Origin: Pseudomonadota bacterium
GTDB lineage: Bacteria; Myxococcota_A; UBA796; SXON01
Length of the DNA: 64,000 nucleotides
NCBI GenBank assembly: GCA_030685065.1
Contig: JAUXQH010000001.1
Location: 124,001-188,000, forward strand
Direction: 5' to 3'
The position numbers and the translations under genes were made by a program. Below are positions 36,700 through 46,412 of this stretch, one piece after another. The first letter of the stretch is position 1. Each line of letters begins with the position of its first letter. A model generated the notes under the pieces. That model saw only the letters and a list, made by a program, of their open reading frames with translations. It made no database searches and was not told the DNA's origin.

Positions 36700-39600
36700 A
36701 TGCCGAACCATCCGCAACGTGAAGCGATCGTCTCCCGCGTCAACCTGGCGGTGCGCGCCCTGAGCGCCACCCTGGCCCCCGAGGAGGCCGAGCGCTTCGC
36801 CGTGTTCGCATCCGCGTCCATCGCCCTCGCCCGCACCGTGAGCTTCGCGGAGCTCGAGCCGACCGAAGCGGCGGCGATGCTCCTCGACACGTGGCAGTTC
36901 TTCTCCGCCGTGCAGCATGACGGTCCGAACGTTCGCGTCACCGCGGTCGACGGCGGGGTGCGGATCATCTCGGCCATGGTGGACCAGCCCTTCATCGTCG
37001 ACACGATCCGCTTCGCGCTGCGCGATCAGGGCGCGCAGCACCTCTCCGGCTTCAACGTGGTCATCCGGATGAACCGCGACGCGAGCGGCGTCTCGGTCGC
37101 GGCGGAAGGGGAAGGGCGCACGGAGTCGCTGGTCGCGTTCGAGGCGTCCGGCATCGACGGTTCGACCGCCGCCGCGCTCGAGGCCAACCTCACAGAGCGC
37201 CTTACGATCGCGCGGGTGATGGTGGCCGACTTCGACCCGATGTGCCGCCGCGTCGAGAACGCGGCCGAGGCCGCCTTCGACGTCAGCGGAGAGGACGGCA
37301 TCGAGACCGCCGAGCTCCTCCGCTGGCTGCTCTCCGACAACTTCGTGTTCATGGGCGTCAGCGGTCCCTCCGCCGACGGGGCCGACGCCCTGCTCGGGGC
37401 CGATCGCCTGCCTCCGTCCGCGTTGTGGCCCGCCCCCGCCGCGCTCGTCACGACCGACCTGGTCCACATCCACAAGGGCCAGGTGGACGCGCCGGTGCAT
37501 CGCCACGGGCGGGTCGACGAGATCCGGGTTCAGCTCCCGAGCGGCCCCGTCGTCATCCGCGGCGTGTTCACCCACCGCGCGCTGACCCAGCCCTGCCGCC
37601 ACCTCCCGATCCTCCGGCGCGTCCTCGCGACCGTCCTCTCGGAGACCCGCCAGCGCCCCAACTCCTACCGGTACCGCGGCCTCGCCAACATCTTCGACTC
37701 GCTCCCCACCGAGTGGCTGTTCTCGGCCAGCCCCGACCAGATCCGGGACGTGCTCGACCGCGTGTTCGACGCCGAGCAGGACCAGGTGGCCCGCGTGCAC
37801 GTCACCCAGCGTGACCAGGGCCAGACCACCTTCACCCTCTTCGCCATCCCCGAGCGGCGCTATTCCGAGTCGGTGCGCACCCGCACGCTCGCCTTCCTCG
37901 GGCAGCTCACCGGCGCGAGCTACAGCGACAGCGGGCTCTTCGCCGGCCGCTTCGAGACCGCGTTGCTCCAGGTCTACCAGACCGGCACGCGCTCGCTCTC
38001 GCAGGCCGACACCGATCGGCTCCAGAACTTCATCGCCGAGCTGACAACCCCGTGGACCGAGCGGGTCGCCGGCGCGCTGACGGTGCGGTTCGGGGACGCG
38101 GCGCCGTCGCTCCTCGCCCGGTATGCGAACGCCTTTCCCCCCGAGTACGCCGAGCGCGCCTCGGCCGACCAGTCCGTCGAGGACATCTCCCGCCTCGAGG
38201 ACGTGCGCCGCACCGGACGCGTCGCGACCCGCGTCTCGGTCGAGGGGGACGACGTCCTCCTGCGCGTCTACGAGATGCACGACATCCTGCTCACCGATCT
38301 GATGCCGGTGATCGACAACTTCGGGCTGGTCATCAGCGATCAGCTCGCGACCCCCGTGCTCCCCAGGGGCCTCCCCCCGCAGCACGTGGACACGTTCCGC
38401 ATCGCGTCGGTGCCCGGCATCGACCGCGAGGAGCTGCTCGGGCGCGCGGACCGCCTTGTGGCGGGCCTCGAGGCCGTGTTCCAGAAGCACCTCGGCTCCG
38501 ATCCCTTCAACCGCCTCGTCCTGCGGGCCGGACTCACCTGGGAAGAGGTCGATCTCGTCCGCGCCTACTTCGGCTACGCGCGGCAGATCGGGCTGCGCCA
38601 CACGATGGTGCGCGTGCAGGAGATCCTGCTGAACCAGGCGCCGGTCGTCGCGGCGATCATCAACCTGTTCCACGCCAAGTTCGACCCCGATCTGCGCGGA
38701 GACCGCGCGATGGTCGTCGCCGCGGCCGAGGAGCACCTGAAGGATCTGCTCCTCAAGATCAAGACGAACGACGAAGACTTCGTGATGCGGCGCCTCGTGA
38801 ACCTCGTCGACGCCACGCTGCGCACGAACTTCTACCGCACCGATCGGATCGCCCACTACATCAGCGTCAAGATGGACCACACCAAGACGAAGGACCTCCC
38901 CCTTCCTCGGATGATGGTCGAGATCTACGTCCATCATCGCGAGGTCGAGGGCGTGCACCTCCGCGGCGGGCCCATCGCGCGCGGCGGCATCCGGTTCTCC
39001 GATCGCGCCGACTTCCGCACCGAGATCCTCGGCCTCGTGACCACGCAGATGGTCAAGAACGTCGTGATCGTGCCCGAGGGCAGCAAGGGCGGCTTCTACA
39101 TCAAGTACACCATCGCGGACGCCGCCGAGCGCCGTCGCAAGGGTGACGAGCTCTACCAGTTCCTCATGCGTGGCATGCTCGATGTGACCGACAACATCGT
39201 GGACGGCGCCGTGGTTCGGCCGCCCCGCGTCGTCGCGCTCGACGGGGATGACCCGTACCTGGTCGTCGCCGCCGACAAGGGCACCGCGCACCTCTCCGAC
39301 ACCGCGAACCGGATCAGCAAGGAGTACGGCTTCTGGCTGGGGGACGCCTTCGCGTCCGGCGGCTCGAACGGGTACGACCACAAGGTCGTCGGCATCACCG
39401 CCCGCGGCGGCTGGGTGCTCGTGAAGCGGCACTTCCGCGAGCTCGGGCTCGACGCCGACAAGGACCTGTTCACGTGCGCCGGCGTCGGCGACTGCGGCGG
39501 AGACGTGTTCGGCAACGGCGTCATCGAGACGAACAAGATGCGCCTCCTCGCGGCGTTCAACCACGTCCACATCTTCCTCGATCCGAACCCGGACCCCGAG

Positions 39601-41328
39601 GCCTCCTTCGAGGAGCGCGTGCGCCTCTTCAACGAGGTCAAGGGCTGGGATCACTACGACAAGTCGAAGATCTCGCTCGGTGGCGGCGTGTTCGACCGCC
39701 GCGCGAAGACCGTGCCCCTCTCGGCCGAGGCCCGCGCCATCCTCGGCACGCTCGCCGAGGAGCTCACCCCCGACCAGGTGGTGACGCTCATCCTCAAGAT
39801 GCCGGTCGACCTGTTCTGGAACGGCGGCATCGGCACCTACGTTCGCGCCTCCTGGGAAACCAACGCGGACGCCAACGATCCCCCGAACGACGAGCTCCGC
39901 ATCACCGCCCAGGAGCTCAAGGCCAAGATGATCGGAGAGGGCGGGAACCTCGGCCTCACCCAGGCCGCCCGCATCGAGTACGCCCTGGCCGGCGGCCGGC
40001 TCAACACGGACTTCGTGGACAATTCGGGCGGAGTCGACTGCTCCGATCACGAGGTCAACCTCAAGATCCTGCTCAACCCGATGGTGGCGGCGGGGCGGTT
40101 CGACGAGACCGAGCGGAACGACTTCCTCCGCACCCTCACGGGCGAGGTGGCGGCTGCCGTCCTCGCGGACTGCAACGCGAACGGGCGCCTGATCTCGCTC
40201 GACGTGCTCCGCTCGAGCACGGATCCCTTCCCGTACGGACGCGCGATCGATTGGGTGGCCAAGCGCGGCAACGTTTCACGGCAGTTCCTCGTCCTCCCCT
40301 CGGACGATGACCTGAAGCGCCGCGCCTCGGTCGGCACCGGGCTCACCCGCCCGGAGCTCGCGGTCCTCCAGGCCCACGTGAAGATGCACGTGTTCAAGCT
40401 GCTGATGCAGGACGACACCGCGCTCATCCCCCGCTTCGACGAGATCCTGCGCGACTACTTCCCCACCGCGGTGCGGGAGCGCTTCGCGCTCGATCTGCCG
40501 AAGCACATGCTCGCCAAGGCCATCGGCATGACGATGGTGCTCACCCAGGTGGCGACCGATGCCGGCGCGGCGTTCTTCCCGCTCATGCTCGATCTGACCG
40601 GCGCGAGCGCCGGGCGCGTCGCTGGCGCGTGGATCGCGGCGATGGACCTCACCGGCGGCGACAGCCTCAAGGCGACGCTCCTCGCGGAGAAGGCGAACCC
40701 CGAGGGCGCCTACCTCGCGTGGAACCTCTACACGCAAGGCGTGGCCGAGCTCGTCGCGAGCTGGCTCGCGCCCGGGAGCGCGGGAGCCGCCGGGGAACAC
40801 GTCGAGCGGTTCGGGGAGGCGCTCGCGGCCATCGCCGAGACGCGGGACGCCGCCGACAGCGCCAGCTTCGCCGCCAGCGTGAGCCGACTGGTGTCGAAGG
40901 GCATCGCCCACGACACCGCCGAGCGCATCATGAACGCGTCCAACGCCGCCCTCGCGAGCGAGGTGTGCGCGGTGGCGACCGCCCGCGGGGAGCCCATCCT
41001 CGAGGCCGCCGGTCGCTACCAGGCCGTGGGGCACGCCAGCCGCCTCCTGCCGAGCCTGCGCTCGATCAGCGCGCGGCGCGGCGTGGGCCCCTGGGATCCA
41101 GTCGCCCTCGGCATCCTGCGCCTGCGCTACCTCGCGCTCCTCCGCGAGGTGGCCATCCGCACCCCGATCGGGGACGAGCTCAAGCTCGGCACCGATCGCG
41201 CCGCGGAAGCGCTCGCCACGGGCCCCATCCGGGAGGTGGCGCGCATCACCGAGCAGATCGTGGGGGACGCTCCGGACGTCGCCTCGCTCCTGGTCGGCGA
41301 GCAGCAGATCCGGGCCGTCCTCCACTAG
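36700..41328 (+). CDS. NAD-dependent glutamate dehydrogenase, 180-kDa type
   Basis: 1542 aa, matching the large NAD-specific (catabolic) glutamate dehydrogenase family. N-terminal ACT-like regulatory region, then the conserved Bact_GDH core near 755-800 (RGGIRFSDRADFRTEILGLV, NVVIVPEGSKGGFY with catalytic Lys), SNGYDHKVVGITARGGW, GVGDCGGDVFGNG, NPDPEASFEER, and GGGVFDRRAK. It deaminates glutamate to 2-oxoglutarate, feeding the TCA cycle. ATG 36700 has GAGG seven bases upstream; a further in-frame start at 36649 lacks one. The next gene overlaps by one base. Confidence 0.95.
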   Translation: MPNHPQREAIVSRVNLAVRALSATLAPEEAERFAVFASASIALARTVSFAELEPTEAAAMLLDTWQFFSAVQHDGPNVRVTAVDGGVRIISAMVDQPFIVDTIRFALRDQGAQHLSGFNVVIRMNRDASGVSVAAEGEGRTESLVAFEASGIDGSTAAALEANLTERLTIARVMVADFDPMCRRVENAAEAAFDVSGEDGIETAELLRWLLSDNFVFMGVSGPSADGADALLGADRLPPSALWPAPAALVTTDLVHIHKGQVDAPVHRHGRVDEIRVQLPSGPVVIRGVFTHRALTQPCRHLPILRRVLATVLSETRQRPNSYRYRGLANIFDSLPTEWLFSASPDQIRDVLDRVFDAEQDQVARVHVTQRDQGQTTFTLFAIPERRYSESVRTRTLAFLGQLTGASYSDSGLFAGRFETALLQVYQTGTRSLSQADTDRLQNFIAELTTPWTERVAGALTVRFGDAAPSLLARYANAFPPEYAERASADQSVEDISRLEDVRRTGRVATRVSVEGDDVLLRVYEMHDILLTDLMPVIDNFGLVISDQLATPVLPRGLPPQHVDTFRIASVPGIDREELLGRADRLVAGLEAVFQKHLGSDPFNRLVLRAGLTWEEVDLVRAYFGYARQIGLRHTMVRVQEILLNQAPVVAAIINLFHAKFDPDLRGDRAMVVAAAEEHLKDLLLKIKTNDEDFVMRRLVNLVDATLRTNFYRTDRIAHYISVKMDHTKTKDLPLPRMMVEIYVHHREVEGVHLRGGPIARGGIRFSDRADFRTEILGLVTTQMVKNVVIVPEGSKGGFYIKYTIADAAERRRKGDELYQFLMRGMLDVTDNIVDGAVVRPPRVVALDGDDPYLVVAADKGTAHLSDTANRISKEYGFWLGDAFASGGSNGYDHKVVGITARGGWVLVKRHFRELGLDADKDLFTCAGVGDCGGDVFGNGVIETNKMRLLAAFNHVHIFLDPNPDPEASFEERVRLFNEVKGWDHYDKSKISLGGGVFDRRAKTVPLSAEARAILGTLAEELTPDQVVTLILKMPVDLFWNGGIGTYVRASWETNADANDPPNDELRITAQELKAKMIGEGGNLGLTQAARIEYALAGGRLNTDFVDNSGGVDCSDHEVNLKILLNPMVAAGRFDETERNDFLRTLTGEVAAAVLADCNANGRLISLDVLRSSTDPFPYGRAIDWVAKRGNVSRQFLVLPSDDDLKRRASVGTGLTRPELAVLQAHVKMHVFKLLMQDDTALIPRFDEILRDYFPTAVRERFALDLPKHMLAKAIGMTMVLTQVATDAGAAFFPLMLDLTGASAGRVAGAWIAAMDLTGGDSLKATLLAEKANPEGAYLAWNLYTQGVAELVASWLAPGSAGAAGEHVERFGEALAAIAETRDAADSASFAASVSRLVSKGIAHDTAERIMNASNAALASEVCAVATARGEPILEAAGRYQAVGHASRLLPSLRSISARRGVGPWDPVALGILRLRYLALLREVAIRTPIGDELKLGTDRAAEALATGPIREVARITEQIVGDAPDVASLLVGEQQIRAVLH

Positions 41329-41897
41329 TGAGCGGGCGCGGCGCCACCAGCTGGATCTTCGTCCGCCACGGAGAGTCGGTCGCCAACGCGGGCGGCTGGC
41401 TCTCCGGGTGGGAGGACGTTGCGTTGACCCCGCGGGGGGAGGAGCAGGCGCGCGCGGTGGGCCGGGCCCTCGCCGGACTCCCGATCGGGCGCTGCCTCGT
41501 GAGCGACCTCGGGCGCGCCCAGACCACGGCCCGCCTCGCCTTGGAGGGGCGGGTCGTCCCGATCCACACCCTCGGGGAGCTCCGCGAGCGCCACATGGGC
41601 GTACTCCAGCGGGCGGGCACCGCGGAGTGCACCGCGGATGGGCGGAAGGAGCGGTACCTGCTGCCCTGGGGAGAGGGGCCTCCCGGCGGGGAGAGCCGCG
41701 CGACCGCCGTGCGGCGGGCGCTCGCGGTGCTCCACCACTGGGACGACGGCACGCCCACCCTCGTGGTCGGCCACGGTGGGGTCCTGCGCGGCGTGCTCGC
41801 GCTGTTCGACGGGATCGGTCCCGAGGACCTCGGCGCCCTGCCCCCCGTGGCCAACGCCGAGCCGACGCTGCGATCCGGCCGGGTGCCCCGCCTGTAA
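41328..41897 (+). CDS. Histidine phosphatase (phosphoglycerate-mutase superfamily)
   Basis: 189 aa. The RHG motif FVRHGESVANAGGWLSGW, SDLGRAQTTARL, RERHMG and the second His in VVGHGGVLRG are all present, giving the full phosphohistidine active site. It resembles the PhoE/GpmB group; the substrate cannot be told. GTG 41328 shares the last base of the upstream stop (TAGTG), implying co-translation with glutamate dehydrogenase. Confidence 0.9.
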   Translation: MSGRGATSWIFVRHGESVANAGGWLSGWEDVALTPRGEEQARAVGRALAGLPIGRCLVSDLGRAQTTARLALEGRVVPIHTLGELRERHMGVLQRAGTAECTADGRKERYLLPWGEGPPGGESRATAVRRALAVLHHWDDGTPTLVVGHGGVLRGVLALFDGIGPEDLGALPPVANAEPTLRSGRVPRL

Positions 41898-41939
41898 CCA
41901 GTCGTTGCTGCGTGTCATCCAATGCCGGTTGAAATCCGA

Positions 41940-41990
41940 TTACGACGCCCCGGCTTGCAGCGGTGGGACCGACGTGATCTGTTACGACGC
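41940..41990. repeat. Direct repeat TTACGACGC, two copies 42 bases apart
   Basis: TTACGACGC occurs at 41940-41948 and 41982-41990 in the 168-base leader before the exported protein at 42066. The spacing equals four helical turns, as for a paired operator. The region is locally less GC-rich than its surroundings. No regulator is identified. Confidence 0.3.
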
Positions 41991-42065
41991 GCCCGCCGGT
42001 ACGGCGGCCCCCGTTCGCGACGCCCCGTCACGACCCCACCGTACAGACATCTCCTGGGAGAGCCG

Positions 42066-42557
42066 ATGAAGAAGCTTCTTGCCTTGCTGGTCCTCGCCTT
42101 GGCCGCCGCCGCCCCCGCCCACGCGGGCTTCGGCATGACCGCCGCGATGGGCGCCACCAACGATGGTGCCGCGCTCGGCGTGATGGCCCCCTCGCTCGAC
42201 TACCGGGCGAAGGGCATCCTCGTTCAGGTACACCTCCTCGATCTCATCGGCGAGCTGCCGAACAAGACGCTCGACATCGGGATCGACGTGTCCGGCATCG
42301 CGATGAAGCGCAAGGTGGCGCCCGAGGTCGAGGGCGTGCTCATGCCGGGCGGCTCCGTCACGATCCACTCCGACACCGGCTTCAGCGCGGTGGGGTGGCA
42401 GGCGCTGGCGCAGCTGCGCATGGGCGCCGAGATGAAGCAGGGGATGGGCTTCGGCATGTACATCGTCCCCGTGATCGGCGCGTCCAACCTGCTCACCGGG
42501 AACGTCGGCCTCGCGTACGGCGGCACGCTTCAGGTGAGCGCTTGGTTCAAGAAGTGA
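42066..42557 (+). CDS. Small exported, probably outer-membrane protein
   Basis: 163 aa with a classical signal peptide (MKKLLALLVLALAAAAPAHA, cut after residue 20). The mature part has alternating beta strands with aromatic and Gly ends and finishes LAYGGTLQVSAWFKK, like a small beta-barrel. ATG 42066 has GGGAGAG upstream. The gene is GTGA-coupled to the thioesterase that follows. No family is recognised. Confidence 0.75.
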   Translation: MKKLLALLVLALAAAAPAHAGFGMTAAMGATNDGAALGVMAPSLDYRAKGILVQVHLLDLIGELPNKTLDIGIDVSGIAMKRKVAPEVEGVLMPGGSVTIHSDTGFSAVGWQALAQLRMGAEMKQGMGFGMYIVPVIGASNLLTGNVGLAYGGTLQVSAWFKK

Positions 42558-43045
42558 ACGATCGCGCCGCCGTCCCCGCCAGCGTGACGCGGGTGGAGCT
42601 CACCCAGCTCGTCCTCCCGCAGTACACGAACGCCATCGGGACCATCTTCGGGGGGCAGGTGGCCGCCTGGATCGACATGTGCGCCGCCATCTCGGCGCAG
42701 CGCTTCTGCCGCACCCAGGTGGTCACCGTCTCCATCGACGAGCTCCACTTCCTCCACCCCATCCAGCGCGGCCACATCGCGATCTTCCGCTCGTGCGTGA
42801 ACGCGGCGTGGAACCGCTCGGTCGAGGTCGGCGTTCGCGTCGAGGGCGAGGACCCCCTCACCGGAGAGCGCACCCACACCGCGAGCGCGTACACCACGTT
42901 CGTGTCCCTGGTGGAGGGGCACCCCGCGCCCGTGCCCAGGCTCCTCTCGGAGTCGACAGACGAGCTGCGGAGGCAGGGCGAGGCCGAGCTCCGTCGGCAG
43001 AGCCGCCTCCGTCATCGCGATGCGCTCGAGGCGCGACGCGGGTAG
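42554..43045 (+). CDS. Acyl-CoA thioesterase, hot-dog fold
   Basis: 163 aa. YTNAIGTIFGGQVAAWIDMCAAISAQRFC is the YciA/BFIT-like thioesterase signature with the catalytic acidic residue, followed by VTVSIDELHFLHPI and HTASAYTTFVSL. It hydrolyses acyl-CoA; substrate length is unknown. GTG 42554 overlaps the preceding stop by four bases. The C terminus is Arg-rich. Confidence 0.88.
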   Translation: MNDRAAVPASVTRVELTQLVLPQYTNAIGTIFGGQVAAWIDMCAAISAQRFCRTQVVTVSIDELHFLHPIQRGHIAIFRSCVNAAWNRSVEVGVRVEGEDPLTGERTHTASAYTTFVSLVEGHPAPVPRLLSESTDELRRQGEAELRRQSRLRHRDALEARRG

Positions 43046-43053
43046 AAGGGCGC

Positions 43054-43599
43054 GTGCTCATCCTCGCCAGCGCCTCGCCCCGTCGGCGCGCCCTCCTCGA
43101 GTCCGCCGGGATCGCGTTCGAGGTGCGCCCCGCCGACCTCGACGAGAGCGTGCTCCCCGCGGAGCTCCCCAAGCCGTACGCGCGCCGTGTCGCCCGGGGC
43201 AAGGCCCTGGCCGTGGCCGGGGACCGCGTGCTCGCGGCCGACACCGTCGTCGCGCTCGACGGCGCCGTGCTCGGAAAGCCCTCCGGCCCGGAGGAGGCGC
43301 GGGCGCTCCTCCTTCTGCTCTCCGGGCGCACCCACACCGTCTACACGGCCGTCGCCCTGCGCGTCGGCACCCGCGTCCACGAGCGGATCTGCGCGACCCA
43401 GGTCCGCTTCCGCGAGCTCGAGGAGCGGGACATCGCGGCCTACATCGCGACGGGAGAGCCCTACGACAAGGCGGGCGGCTACGGCATCCAGGGCCACGGC
43501 GGCGCTCTGGTGGATCGGGTTCGCGGCAGCTACACCAACGTGATCGGGCTCCCCTTGCGGGAGACCCTCGCGCTCCTCGCGCGATTCGGAGCCCGATGA
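43054..43599 (+). CDS. maf: Maf-family nucleoside triphosphate pyrophosphatase
   Basis: 181 aa. ILASASPRRRALLESAGI is the family start, followed by LAADTVVALDGAVLGKP (catalytic Asp), GRTHTVYTAVAL, ATGEPYDKAGGYGIQG and YTNVIGLPL. It cleaves non-canonical NTPs such as dTTP/UTP-type or m7GTP. GTG 43054 follows the thioesterase by eight bases with AAGGG upstream. The stop overlaps the YggS start (ATGA). Confidence 0.94.
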   Translation: MLILASASPRRRALLESAGIAFEVRPADLDESVLPAELPKPYARRVARGKALAVAGDRVLAADTVVALDGAVLGKPSGPEEARALLLLLSGRTHTVYTAVALRVGTRVHERICATQVRFRELEERDIAAYIATGEPYDKAGGYGIQGHGGALVDRVRGSYTNVIGLPLRETLALLARFGAR

Positions 43600-44282
43600 G
43601 CATCGTGGACAACCTCCAGCGCGTCCGCGAGACCCTGCGCGAGGCAACCCTCGCCGCCGGCCGGCCGCTGGGCTCCGTGCGCCTCGTGGCGGTCTCCAAG
43701 TTCCAGCCCGTGGCGGCGATCGTCGAGGCCGCGGCCGCCGGCCAGGTCGACTTCGGAGAGAACTACGCCCAGGAGCTGCGGGACAAGGCGGAGCTCGTCG
43801 CCACGCCGATCCGATGGCACTTCATCGGAGCCCTCCAGCGCAACAAGGTGAAGTACCTCGTCGGGCGCGCCTGGCTCGTCCACGATGTGGACAACCTCGC
43901 CCTCGCGGAGGAGATCGGGAAGCGCTCGGGCGGCTCGCCGACCGGCATCCTCCTGGGTGTCAACATCGGCGAGGAGCCGCAGAAGAGCGGCGTCCTGCCC
44001 GCCAACGCGCTGGACCTGGCCGAGGCGATGACGCGGATCCCGGGGGTCGAGCTCCGCGGGCTGATGTGCATTCCGCCCGCGGTCGACACCCCCGAGGCCG
44101 CGGCGCCCTACTTCGACGCGCTCGCGGACCTCGCCGAGCGGGGCCGCGCCTCCGGACTCCCGCTCCACGAGCTCTCGATGGGGATGAGCCACGACTACGG
44201 CGTGGCCATCCGCCACGGGGCGACCCTGGTGCGCGTCGGCACCGCGATCTTCGGGGCGAGGCCGCCGCGAACCGCGCCGTGA
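43596..44282 (+). CDS. YggS/PROSC-family PLP-binding protein
   Basis: 228 aa. PLP-lysine region VRLVAVSKFQP, then VDFGENYAQEL, WHFIGALQRNKVKYL, GVELRGLMCIPP, LSMGMSHDYGVAIRHGATLVRVGTAIFG, the phosphate-binding end. The family maintains vitamin B6 homeostasis and has no known catalytic activity. ATG 43596 overlaps the maf stop by four bases. Converges with the PEGA protein gene. Confidence 0.95.
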   Translation: MSIVDNLQRVRETLREATLAAGRPLGSVRLVAVSKFQPVAAIVEAAAAGQVDFGENYAQELRDKAELVATPIRWHFIGALQRNKVKYLVGRAWLVHDVDNLALAEEIGKRSGGSPTGILLGVNIGEEPQKSGVLPANALDLAEAMTRIPGVELRGLMCIPPAVDTPEAAAPYFDALADLAERGRASGLPLHELSMGMSHDYGVAIRHGATLVRVGTAIFGARPPRTAP

Positions 44283-44319
44283 CGCCGGATCCGCGGGGTC
44301 TCCGAGGGGCCACACGGGG

Positions 44320-45930
44320 TCAGCGCAGCTCGAACTGGACCTGGCGGGTGCGCCCGGCGTCGATGCGGACCTCCATCGTGCGGGTACGCCCGTTGGCGAC
44401 CACCTTCACGCGGTGGGTGCCGGCGGTGAGCTCGAGCGGCGTGAGGTCGGCGGTCGAGCCCTTGCGGACGTTGTCGACGTAGACCGTGGCCTTCCGGTTG
44501 CAGAGCACCTGGAGGAACCCGGTCGCGGCCTGGAAGGCGCCGCGCCGCTCGTCGATATCGGGGGCCTTCGACACGGGGGCCCGGAGGGCCGGCGCGACCG
44601 TCAGCGGCCGCGCCGCTGGCAGCGCGGCCGGCGGCGGCGCGAGGGGAGCCGCGGGAATCGGAGCCAGGGACGTCGGCACGACGGGCGGCGGGACGACGGC
44701 GAGCGTTTCGTCCGACGGCGCGGCGATCGCGACCTCGATCGTGGCCTCGGGGGAGGCGCCTGCGATGATCGCCGAGGGAACGACGGCCGAGGCCTGCGCG
44801 CCGCCGGTGGGAGCGGATCGTGTGGCGAAACGGTCCACCAGCCGCGCGTACGCGTCCGGGTTCGCCCGCTCCCAGCGCCAGGCCGCGACTCCGCCCACGA
44901 GCAACACGAGCGCGAGGGCGAGCGTCAGGAGCTGACGACGCGTCGGCCGTGCGCGAACGCGGCGGGGAGGCGCGGGGGCCGGCGGGGGCCGGGTGGGGAG
45001 GACGGCCGCGACGGATGGCGACGCGACGAACGCGGGAGCCGCGACGGGAGCCGCGACCGGGGCCGCGGCGACGAGCGCCGGGTGGGAGACCGCGGCGGAC
45101 GGGGGGGCCCCCGGGCCAGAGATCTCCCCGAAGGACCCCGGACGCTGGCTCGGGTTCGTGGTCTCCCCCGTGCGGCCGTCGAACGGCGCGCCGCGGGGGG
45201 GAACGCGCGCGTTCCCGGGCAGGGAGATCTCGGACCGATCGGAGCGGCGAACGCCGGCATCGTCCCAGGGGGGTACCCTCGGCGCCCCGGCGACCGCGGG
45301 GGCCCTCGGCACGTCGAACACCTCGTAGGGCATGACGTCGGCCATCGTGTTCTCGTCCTCGCTCGAGGACTTCGGGGGCGCCTCTCCCCCGCGCGACGCC
45401 GCGTTGGCCAACCGCACACGCGCGGCCGCGGTGGGGATGCCCTGGCCGCGCTGCCGCACGATGGGGGGGCTCGAGGCCGCGCTGGGCGGGCTCCACGGGG
45501 GGCGCGCCTCTGTCGTTCCGCGCACCGAGAGCCCGACCCGAATCCCGGGAATCTCGGTTCGCTCGACGCGGGGCACGGGGGTGCGCGGGCCGAACACGTC
45601 CTCCAGCTGATCGAGGGCGTCCGTCATCAACATGCCGGGAGAGGTGTCGAACGGGGCTCGCGTGCGCGCCCCGGCCGCACCTCGTGCCTCGCGGTCCACG
45701 GAGGGCGCTCCCACGAAAACCTGGAGCGGCCCCACGGAGGGCGCATCGTCTTCCGCGTCGTCGTAGGTCGGGTCGTCGAAGTCCGGCGCGTCGACGATCG
45801 GGTCGAACGCGTCGAGCTCCGGCGCGCGCATCCGCAGCGGCGGCGCCGGCATCGCGATTCGCGGCGCCGTCTCTTCCATGAGCAGCTCCCCGGGCCGCCC
45901 GAAAAGGCGCGTTCGCCCACGCTCACTCAT
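44320..45930 (-). CDS. Single-pass membrane protein with C-terminal PEGA domain
   Basis: 536 aa. A long Pro/Ala/Asp-rich, low-complexity cytosolic N terminus (1-330) begins with MSERGRTRLF; one membrane helix spans about 333-352; an Ala/Pro-rich linker follows. Residues 475-536 form a PEGA domain with the usual GTHRVKVVANGR and a strand ending VQFEL (KATVYVDNVRKGSTADLTPLEL region). This resembles other myxobacterial proteins with a cytosolic tail and surface-side PEGA. Its ATG overlaps the stop of the preceding gene by four bases, so it is the last gene of a three-gene unit. Confidence 0.82.
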   Translation of the reverse strand: MSERGRTRLFGRPGELLMEETAPRIAMPAPPLRMRAPELDAFDPIVDAPDFDDPTYDDAEDDAPSVGPLQVFVGAPSVDREARGAAGARTRAPFDTSPGMLMTDALDQLEDVFGPRTPVPRVERTEIPGIRVGLSVRGTTEARPPWSPPSAASSPPIVRQRGQGIPTAAARVRLANAASRGGEAPPKSSSEDENTMADVMPYEVFDVPRAPAVAGAPRVPPWDDAGVRRSDRSEISLPGNARVPPRGAPFDGRTGETTNPSQRPGSFGEISGPGAPPSAAVSHPALVAAAPVAAPVAAPAFVASPSVAAVLPTRPPPAPAPPRRVRARPTRRQLLTLALALVLLVGGVAAWRWERANPDAYARLVDRFATRSAPTGGAQASAVVPSAIIAGASPEATIEVAIAAPSDETLAVVPPPVVPTSLAPIPAAPLAPPPAALPAARPLTVAPALRAPVSKAPDIDERRGAFQAATGFLQVLCNRKATVYVDNVRKGSTADLTPLELTAGTHRVKVVANGRTRTMEVRIDAGRTRQVQFELR

Positions 45931-46412
45931 CCGTCCTCCAGGAGCCCGGAGTAGGCGCCCGTCCCAAGCTCGGCAAGGGTCAAAAGCTCGGCCGCCGCCG
46001 CGGTTCGCACGGTGAGCTCCATTCCGCGTGCCGACATCCGGCTCGCCATCGCGCCCGAGCGGATCCACGCGTTCACCGCGCGGCGGACCACGACCTGCTC
46101 CTCGGGCTCGAGGCCGCGAAAGAGGTTGTCGGCCCGTGTCCACGTGGGCTCGACCACGCCGCGATCGAGGAGGTGATGGGCGACCGCCCGGACGAGGACG
46201 GGGCCGCGGGTCTGCCGCTCGAGCGTACCCCACCACGCCTCCAGCCCGCCCGCCTCGACGACGCGCGCGGCGTCTTGCGGCCGCAGGCGCAGATCGCTGG
46301 GGAGGGTGCCGTCGGTCGCGAGGATCCGGATCACCTCGAAGGGGTGCAGATCCAGGGCCTCCGCCACGCGGGTGACGGTCCAGGGACGCAACGCCTCGAG
46401 GTCGAAGCTCAT
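45927..46412 (-). CDS. Small protein with IF-2 N-terminal-like helical domain
   Basis: 161 aa. Residues 11-53 (WTVTRVAEALDLHPFEVIRI and LRLRPQDAARVVEAG) resemble the IF2_N-like helical fold that begins with a VAKELGV-type segment. The rest is helical, with an Arg-rich centre. ATG 46410-46412 overlaps the upstream coiled-coil gene stop (ATGA). The protein's function is unknown; translational coupling on both sides indicates work with its neighbours. Confidence 0.6.
   Translation of the reverse strand: MSFDLEALRPWTVTRVAEALDLHPFEVIRILATDGTLPSDLRLRPQDAARVVEAGGLEAWWGTLERQTRGPVLVRAVAHHLLDRGVVEPTWTRADNLFRGLEPEEQVVVRRAVNAWIRSGAMASRMSARGMELTVRTAAAAELLTLAELGTGAYSGLLEDG

Noticed and set aside
36586-40050. 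1154-aa minus-strand frame opposite glutamate dehydrogenase
   Set aside because: Shadow frame, same reasons.
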